Shown here one piece after another: positions 14,580-18,043 of a stretch of 18,043 bases of DNA (positions are counted from its first letter, which is position 1; each line of letters opens with the position of its first letter). The notes beneath the pieces are model-generated. The model did no database searches. It saw only the letters and a program-made list of their open reading frames with translations, and had not been told where the DNA came from. Source of the DNA: Gammaproteobacteria bacterium. GTDB taxonomy: Bacteria; Pseudomonadota; Gammaproteobacteria; SMWH01. Location of the stretch: positions 1 to 18,043 of the forward strand of contig SMWH01000122.1 in the NCBI GenBank assembly GCA_004357005.1, read 5' to 3'. The position numbers and the translations under genes are program-made.

Positions 14580-15389
14580 ATGGCCGGATCCACCAAGCGT
14601 CTGAAACTGCACGGGTTCAACAACCTGACCAAGACGCTGAGCTTCAACATCTACGACATCTGCTATGCCGTCACCGCCGGGGAGTGCCGGCGCTACATGG
14701 CCTATGTCCACGAGATGTATAACTCAGAAAGGCTGGCGGCCATTCTTGACCGGGTGGTGGAGATCATCGGCGCCCAGGTCCTCAACACGGCGACCCAGAA
14801 CTACGACCCCATGGGCGCCAGCGTCACCATGCTAATCGCCGAGGAGCCCATCGAGAATCCCGCGGTTTCGAACATCGAAGAACCGGGCCCGATGCCCAGG
14901 ACCCAACCGGAGGCCGTGGTGCAGCATCTGGACAAGAGTCACATCACGGCTCATACCTATCCCGAGAGTCATCCCCAGAACGGCATCAGCACCTTCAGGG
15001 TGGATATCGATGTTTCCACCTGTGGCAAGGTCTCACCCCTGACGGCCCTCAACTACCTGATCCACAGCGTGGATGCGGACATCGTGACGCTGGACTACCG
15101 GGTGCGGGGATTCACGCGCAACGTGCGGGGGCGCAAGCATTTCATCGATCACAACATCAACTCGATCCAGAACTATCTGTCCGCGGACACGCGCAAGCGT
15201 TACCAAATGATCGATGTCAACGTCTATCAGGAGAACATCTTCCACACCAAGATGATCCTGCGGGACTTCGATCTGGATCAGTACCTGTTCGGCCGCGACG
15301 CCGAGGACCTGCCGAAGCGAGATCAGACGAACATCACGCGTCGCATCAAGAAGGAGATGCTGGAGATTTTCTACGGCCGGAATATGTAG
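14580..15389 (+). CDS. speD: S-adenosylmethionine decarboxylase proenzyme
   Basis: SpeD decarboxylates S-adenosylmethionine to supply the aminopropyl group for spermidine. The 269-residue proenzyme is of the long E. coli type. Self-cleavage is expected before Ser120 in LDKSHITAHTYPESHP, which becomes the pyruvoyl cofactor. The conserved Cys148 lies in DVSTCGKVSPLTALNYL. The start is set by GGGAGG about 12 bp upstream of the ATG; the longer open frame from 14319 is antisense to crp. A CATAAT box (14529-14534) could be the -10 of its promoter, with no clear -35. The crp-speD gap (14437-14579) otherwise shows nothing firm. It converges on coq7. Confidence 0.97.
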   Translation: MAGSTKRLKLHGFNNLTKTLSFNIYDICYAVTAGECRRYMAYVHEMYNSERLAAILDRVVEIIGAQVLNTATQNYDPMGASVTMLIAEEPIENPAVSNIEEPGPMPRTQPEAVVQHLDKSHITAHTYPESHPQNGISTFRVDIDVSTCGKVSPLTALNYLIHSVDADIVTLDYRVRGFTRNVRGRKHFIDHNINSIQNYLSADTRKRYQMIDVNVYQENIFHTKMILRDFDLDQYLFGRDAEDLPKRDQTNITRRIKKEMLEIFYGRNM

Positions 15390-15397
15390 CTGAGGAA

Positions 15398-15457
15398 TCG
15401 CGGCCCTTGTTTTCGATTTGGGCCGCTCCTACCGTAGGAGCGGCTTTCCAGCCGCGA
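15398..15457. repeat. REP pair between speD and coq7
   Basis: A GCGGCCC/GGGCCGC hairpin (15398-15432) ending CTCCTAC is followed head to head, two bases later, by a standard GTAG REP (15434-15457, GCGGCTttccAGCCGC). The arrangement forms a BIME-like unit in the gap between convergent genes, where it could act as a bidirectional terminator or 3' stabiliser. It ends 4 bp from the coq7 stop. Confidence 0.9.
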
Positions 15458-15461
15458 ATCG

Positions 15462-16106
15462 CTACACCCGGTAGGCGACGAAACGCATGACATCCGCGCA
15501 CACACCCATGACACGACGAACCGGTTCGGGTAGTTCCCGGGCGCCGGCTTCCTGAGCGTCCCGTCCGTGACGGGCTTCGTCTTCTTTCATCTGGCGCACG
15601 ACGGCGCGGCTTTTTTCGTCCGCCTCGGGCAGACGGTCCAGGTGGCCTTCCAGGTGGGCCTCCACCTGGCGCTCGGTTTCTACCACGAAGCCCAGGCTCC
15701 AGTCGTCACCGGCTATTCCCGCGGCAGCGCCAAGGAGAAAGGAACCTGTGTACCAGAGTGGATTGAAGTAGCTGGTGTGGGTATCCATGGCGTCGAGTCG
15801 TCCCTGACACCAACTCAGGTGTTCGGTTTCTTCCCGGGCCGCGGCCAGCAACTGCGCTCGAAGCTCCGGGTTGCGGCTGGTTGCTGCCTGCCCTGAATAC
15901 AGAGCTTGGGCGCAGATTTCCCCCGTGTGGTTTACCCGCATCAGTCCGCCGGCGAGGCGCCGCTGGGTGTCCGTGAGATCCCCCTCCGGGACGGAACCGG
16001 CCGGATCGTCGCGCTGGCTCGGGGGCGGTGTGGCGAACACCGTGCGAAGTCCCTGATCCAGCAGGTCCAGGATCGAGTCCACGGGGGTGTAACTGCGTTC
16101 ATTCAT
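15462..16106 (-). CDS. coq7: Coq7-type ubiquinone hydroxylase (demethoxyubiquinone monooxygenase)
   Basis: Coq7 is a membrane-bound di-iron enzyme that adds the last hydroxyl in ubiquinone synthesis. The 214-residue protein shows the ligands Glu63 (NHTGEICAQALY), Glu93 and His96 (EETEHLSWC), Glu145 (VVETERQV), and Glu177 with His180 (KEDEARHG). The DUF-like N-terminal 45 residues (DSILDLLDQGLRTVF) are normal for the bacterial form. Its neighbours speD and crp/vfr are the same as in Pseudomonas, supporting the vertical origin of this part of the window. It is divergent from the ferredoxin gene, with only 29 bp between start codons. No good ribosome site is seen. Confidence 0.96.
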   Translation of the reverse strand: MNERSYTPVDSILDLLDQGLRTVFATPPPSQRDDPAGSVPEGDLTDTQRRLAGGLMRVNHTGEICAQALYSGQAATSRNPELRAQLLAAAREETEHLSWCQGRLDAMDTHTSYFNPLWYTGSFLLGAAAGIAGDDWSLGFVVETERQVEAHLEGHLDRLPEADEKSRAVVRQMKEDEARHGRDAQEAGARELPEPVRRVMGVCADVMRFVAYRV

Positions 16107-16119
16107 GGGCGCGTGCCCC

Positions 16120-16125
16120 TATAAT
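16120..16125 (+). promoter_or_regulatory. -10 box of the ferredoxin gene
   Basis: A perfect TATAAT lies 10 bp before the ATG, followed by the GC-rich ACCGCGCCCC. A weak -35 TTCATT (16098-16103) is 16 bp upstream. The leader would be only about 4 nt, without a Shine-Dalgarno. Confidence 0.5.
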
Positions 16126-16135
16126 ACCGCGCCCC

Positions 16136-16444
16136 ATGTCCTACTACGCCAGACACATCTTTTTTTGCTGCAACCAGCGGGACAGCGGCAAGGTCTGTTG
16201 CATGGACCACGATTCCCGGAGCATGCGCGACTATGCCAAGGCCCGGGTCAAGGAGTTGGACCTGGCTGGCCCCGGCGGGGTCCGGGTCAACGTGGCCGGG
16301 TGCCTGGACCGCTGCGACGAGGGTCCGGTGGCGGTGGTCTACCCGGAGGGGGTCTGGTATACCTATGTGGACCGGGAGGATATCGACGAGATCGTCGAGA
16401 GCCACCTGCGGGATGGCAAGCCCGTGGATCGGCTGAAGATATGA
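16136..16444 (+). CDS. Thioredoxin-like [2Fe-2S] ferredoxin domain protein
   Basis: This small cytosolic protein of 102 residues belongs to the thioredoxin-like 2Fe-2S ferredoxin group. Its possible cluster ligands are Cys11/Cys12, Cys21/Cys22 and the pair Cys56-x3-Cys60 in VAGCLDRCDEGPV; one cysteine of each of the first two pairs would be used. The start MSYYARHIFFCCNQ is the usual family opening; the open frame upstream is antisense to coq7. The electron partner is unknown. The gene probably stands alone, with its promoter overlapping the coq7 start region. It is followed 2 bp later by a long inverted repeat. Confidence 0.9.
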   Translation: MSYYARHIFFCCNQRDSGKVCCMDHDSRSMRDYAKARVKELDLAGPGGVRVNVAGCLDRCDEGPVAVVYPEGVWYTYVDREDIDEIVESHLRDGKPVDRLKI

Positions 16445-16445
16445 C

Positions 16446-16558
16446 CAAAAACGGGACAGGTTCGTTTTTCCATCCACCCGGCCGGGGCCGGATGGTCTTA
16501 CAAATCAGGGAGTTAGGATCCATCCTGGTAACGAGAAAAACGAACCTGTCCCGTTTTT
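16446..16558. terminator. Long inverted repeat, AACGGGACAGGTTCG family, probable bidirectional terminator
   Basis: The arms at 16446-16468 and 16536-16558 are perfect inverted copies of 23 bp (AAAAACGGGACAGGTTCG and its complement, with A and T runs at the ends). Inside, CCATCC/GGATGG with GGCC pairs forms a second stem (16469-16494). The transcript from the ferredoxin gene would end in a long stem followed by TTTTTT. Another arm-like copy, unpaired, stands at 17498-17518 after rpsI, which suggests a mobile repeat recruited as a terminator. Confidence 0.75.
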
Positions 16559-16561
16559 TGC

Positions 16562-16590
16562 TTGTCTCGGGGCCCCGGGACCGGTAGAAT
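16562..16590 (+). promoter_or_regulatory. rplM-rpsI promoter
   Basis: TTGTCT (4 of 6) and TAGAAT (5 of 6) are 17 bp apart, followed by TGCCGCC, a GC-rich discriminator typical of growth-controlled promoters. The start point is near 16597, leaving a leader of about 53 nt. CCCC...GGGG at about 16612-16630 may form a hairpin. In E. coli L13 represses this mRNA through its leader; whether that applies here is open. Confidence 0.6.
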
Positions 16591-16649
16591 TGCCGCCTTT
16601 TCGCGGACGTAACCCCCGGATTTGTGGGGAAAAACGGAGTTTGGGACCG

Positions 16650-17078
16650 ATGAAGACCTATAGCGCCAGGAAGGAGACCGTGAAGCACGGCTGGTACGTC
16701 GTGGATGCCACGGATAAGATCCTCGGCCGGCTGGCGAGCGAGTTGGCGCGGCGTCTGCGTGGCAAACACAAGGCGGAGTACACGCCGCACGTGGACACGG
16801 GCGACTACATCGTGGTGATCAATGCCGAAAAAGTGGCGGTCACCGGGAACAAGATGGCCGACAAAATGTATCACCATCACACGGGCTATATCGGCAACCT
16901 CAAATCCATCAACCTGGAAAAACTGTTGGCGAAGAAGCCGGAGCGGGTCATCGAGAAGGCGGTCAAGGGAATGCTCCCCAAAAACCCGCTGGGTCGTGCC
17001 ATGTTCAAGAAGCTCAAGGTCTACAGTGGTCCGGAGCATCCGCATAGCGCACAACAGCCCCAAGCTCTCGATATCTAG
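16650..17078 (+). CDS. rplM: 50S ribosomal protein L13
   Basis: L13 is an early-assembly protein of the large ribosomal subunit. The 142 residues equal the E. coli length. Family landmarks are WYVVDATDKILGRLASELA (about 16-34), GDYIVVINAEKVAVTGNK, YHHHTGYIGNLKS, KAVKGMLPKNPLGRAMFKKL and the end VYSGPEHPHSAQQPQ. The ATG is preceded by GGAG, 10 bp away; the frame upstream to 16590 is the leader. It is followed by rpsI after 25 bp, the universal pairing, with one promoter for both. Confidence 0.98.
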   Translation: MKTYSARKETVKHGWYVVDATDKILGRLASELARRLRGKHKAEYTPHVDTGDYIVVINAEKVAVTGNKMADKMYHHHTGYIGNLKSINLEKLLAKKPERVIEKAVKGMLPKNPLGRAMFKKLKVYSGPEHPHSAQQPQALDI

Positions 17079-17103
17079 GGCCCTGGAGATCTAAAGGACC
17101 AAC

Positions 17104-17496
17104 ATGGCGACGCAATATAACTACGGAACCGGCCGACGCAAGTCATCCACGGCGCGGGTGTTTCTTCGCACCGGTGGTGGAAACATCACCGTCAACGGCA
17201 AAACGCTGGACGAGTATTTCGGGCGCAAGACTGCGCGCATGATCGTGCGTCAGCCCCTGGAACTGACCGATTTGACCGAGAAGTTCGACGTCACAGTGAC
17301 GGTCAAAGGCGGTGGCACTACCGGTCAGGCAGGCGCGATTCGCCACGGCATCACCCGCGCGCTGATGGATTACGACGAGAGCCTGCGGCGTGAGCTTCGC
17401 AAGGCCGGTTGGGTTACGCGGGACGCCCGCGAAGTGGAACGCAAGAAGGTCGGTCTCCACAAGGCCCGCAAAGCCACGCAGTACTCCAAGCGATAA
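17104..17496 (+). CDS. rpsI: 30S ribosomal protein S9
   Basis: S9 is a small-subunit protein whose C-terminal tail reaches the P-site tRNA. The 130 residues equal the E. coli length. It opens with QYNYGTGRRKSSTARVFLR, contains GGGTTGQAGAIRHGITRAL and ends KKVGLHKARKATQYSKR, with the invariant terminal Lys-Arg. AAAGGA precedes the ATG by 5 bp. It is co-transcribed with rplM, and the repeat cluster at 17498-17676 follows. Confidence 0.98.
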   Translation: MATQYNYGTGRRKSSTARVFLRTGGGNITVNGKTLDEYFGRKTARMIVRQPLELTDLTEKFDVTVTVKGGGTTGQAGAIRHGITRALMDYDESLRRELRKAGWVTRDAREVERKKVGLHKARKATQYSKR

Positions 17497-17497
17497 C

Positions 17498-17518
17498 GAA
17501 AAACGGGACAGGTTCGAT
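17498..17518. repeat. Single arm of the AACGGGACAGGTTCG family
   Basis: AAAAACGGGACAGGTTCG matches the left arm at 16446 but has no complementary partner here; the paired partner was lost or replaced by the following element. It begins 2 bp after the rpsI stop. Confidence 0.8.
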
Positions 17519-17523
17519 TTCCA

Positions 17524-17676
17524 GGATTCAATTAGGGGATTTAATTCGGGGACAGTTCCCTCATTCAGTCAGATTTAATTCGGGGACAGTTCCCTCATTT
17601 CCCCACCTTCTGAACAACCGGACCTTGCGACTGAAATGAGGGAACTGTCCCCGAATTAAATCCCCTAATTGAATCC
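17524..17676. repeat. Nested palindromic element (GGGGACAGTTCCCTCATT family), copy 2
   Basis: The outer arms 17524-17564 and 17636-17676 are perfect inverted repeats of 41 bp, starting GGATTCAATTAGGGGATTTA. A second arm in direct orientation (from 17572) repeats TTTAATTCGGGGACAG and pairs with the same right arm. The inner core (GAACAACCGGACCTTGCGAC, about 17613-17632) is the reverse complement of the core of copy 1 at 3721-3744 with small changes. It lies after rpsI and would work as a transcription end. Confidence 0.9.
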
Positions 17677-17686
17677 GGGAGTTGTG

Positions 17687-17755
17687 TCGTGGCTGGAAAG
17701 CCGCTCCTGCAGGAGTCGAGTCGCGGCCCTTGTTTTCGATTGGGGCCGCTCCCAC
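17687..17755. repeat. REP pair upstream of tRNA-Gln
   Basis: An inverted REP (17687-17710, GCCGCTCCTGC end) is followed by a GCGGCCC/GGGCCGC hairpin (17721-17755) like the one at 15398-15432. The pair ends 6 bp before the tRNA, so the place where a tRNA promoter would stand is repeat sequence. Confidence 0.85.
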
Positions 17756-17761
17756 AACTGT

Positions 17762-17835
17762 TGGGGGATCGTCTAATGGTAGGACAGCGGACTCTGACTC
17801 CGCTAGTCTAGGTTCGAATCCTAGTCCCCCAGCCA
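17762..17835 (+). tRNA. tRNA-Gln (anticodon CUG)
   Basis: The acceptor stem TGGGGGA/TCCCCCA, the anticodon stem GCGGA/TCCGC with a seven-base loop CTCTGAC (anticodon CTG), and the T arm CTAGG-TTCGAAT-CCTAG are all perfect. The discriminator is G and CCA is encoded. It decodes CAG glutamine codons. No promoter of its own is visible, so it may be read from upstream, for example through the rplM-rpsI unit. Confidence 0.96.
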
Positions 17836-17844
17836 TTCACATCG

Positions 17845-17880
17845 GCGGACCCCCGCTTCATGTTATCGGTCGGGGTCCGC
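17845..17880 (+). terminator. Stem-loop after tRNA-Gln
   Basis: GCGGACCCC (17845-17853) pairs perfectly with GGGGTCCGC (17872-17880) across an 18-base loop. There is no U run behind it, so it may be a processing or pausing structure, not a classical terminator. Confidence 0.5.
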
Positions 17881-17943
17881 AGAATGCTTTCCGGTAAACT
17901 GATCCGTGCATTCTGATTCCCGCACTCTGGCACTTTCACCTTT

Positions 17944-18043
17944 ATGAGCGCGATACAGGTCGATCCCGCCGAATTGCTCCGGAGCCCGGACTTCTTTCTC
18001 CATTCCATTGACGTGGAAGGGGACGCGGCCTGGTTCGTGCGCA
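17944..18043 (+). CDS. Start of an unrecognised gene, cut by the window end
   Basis: The ATG opens a frame that stays open to the end of the window (33 codons): MSAIQVDPAELLRSPDFFLH, then SIDVEGDAAWFVR. The composition looks coding, with G/C-ending codons and an acidic/hydrophobic pattern. I do not recognise the family from this stub. No strong ribosome site precedes it. A GTG or other later start cannot be excluded. Confidence 0.55.
   Translation, partial: MSAIQVDPAELLRSPDFFLHSIDVEGDAAWFVR

Noticed and set aside
17561..17836. Minus-strand open frame starting MAGGLGFEPRLAESESAVLP
   Set aside because: A well-known false translation of the antisense strand of a tRNA gene, continuing into palindromic repeats.

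Overview
The window looks like chromosomal DNA of a GC-rich gammaproteobacterium. The gene order rpe ... trpE-trpG-trpD-trpC / vfr-like crp (opposite strand) / speD / coq7 (opposite strand) matches the block known from Pseudomonas and relatives. The Coq7 type, the proteobacterial sortase cluster and abundant GTAG-type REP palindromes fit a Chromatiales/Ectothiorhodospiraceae-like lineage. The class is well supported by the sequence; the order is only an inference.

Layout. 1-921: a toxin-first HigBA module (minus strand) enclosed by two near-identical 97-bp REP-bearing repeats. 922-2721: purC (minus) and djlA (plus), divergent. 2722-2971: a 39-bp tandem repeat. 2972-3652: rpe. 3656-3808: a nested palindromic repeat element. 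3807-9603: a complete proteobacterial dedicated sortase system, made of a class GN sortase and its VIT/vWA target protein (minus) and, divergently, an OmpR-type response regulator and a histidine kinase (plus). 9600-13652: trpE, trpG, trpD, trpC; trpE starts inside the stop codon of the histidine kinase, and a REP array separates trpG from trpD. 13756-14436: a Crp/Vfr-type regulator. 14580-16106: speD and coq7, convergent. 16136-16444: a small thioredoxin-like [2Fe-2S] ferredoxin. 16650-17496: rplM-rpsI. 17497-17760: two more palindromic elements. 17762-17835: tRNA-Gln(CUG). 17944-end: the first 33 codons of an unrecognised gene.

How it works together. The sensor pair probably controls the surface protein and its sortase from a shared 204-bp intergenic region. 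That region holds a 10-bp-spaced direct repeat placed exactly where an OmpR-type activator would sit on the target promoter. The sortase island lies between rpe and trpE, where related genomes usually carry gph, and it ends flush against trpE, so tryptophan synthesis may partly depend on transcription from the island.

The most unusual signals are the sortase island fused to the trp operon, a degenerate sorting motif in the only visible sortase substrate, repeats that rewrite the end of TrpG and the ribosome-binding region of trpD, and four related families of palindromic repeats with no transposase in view.
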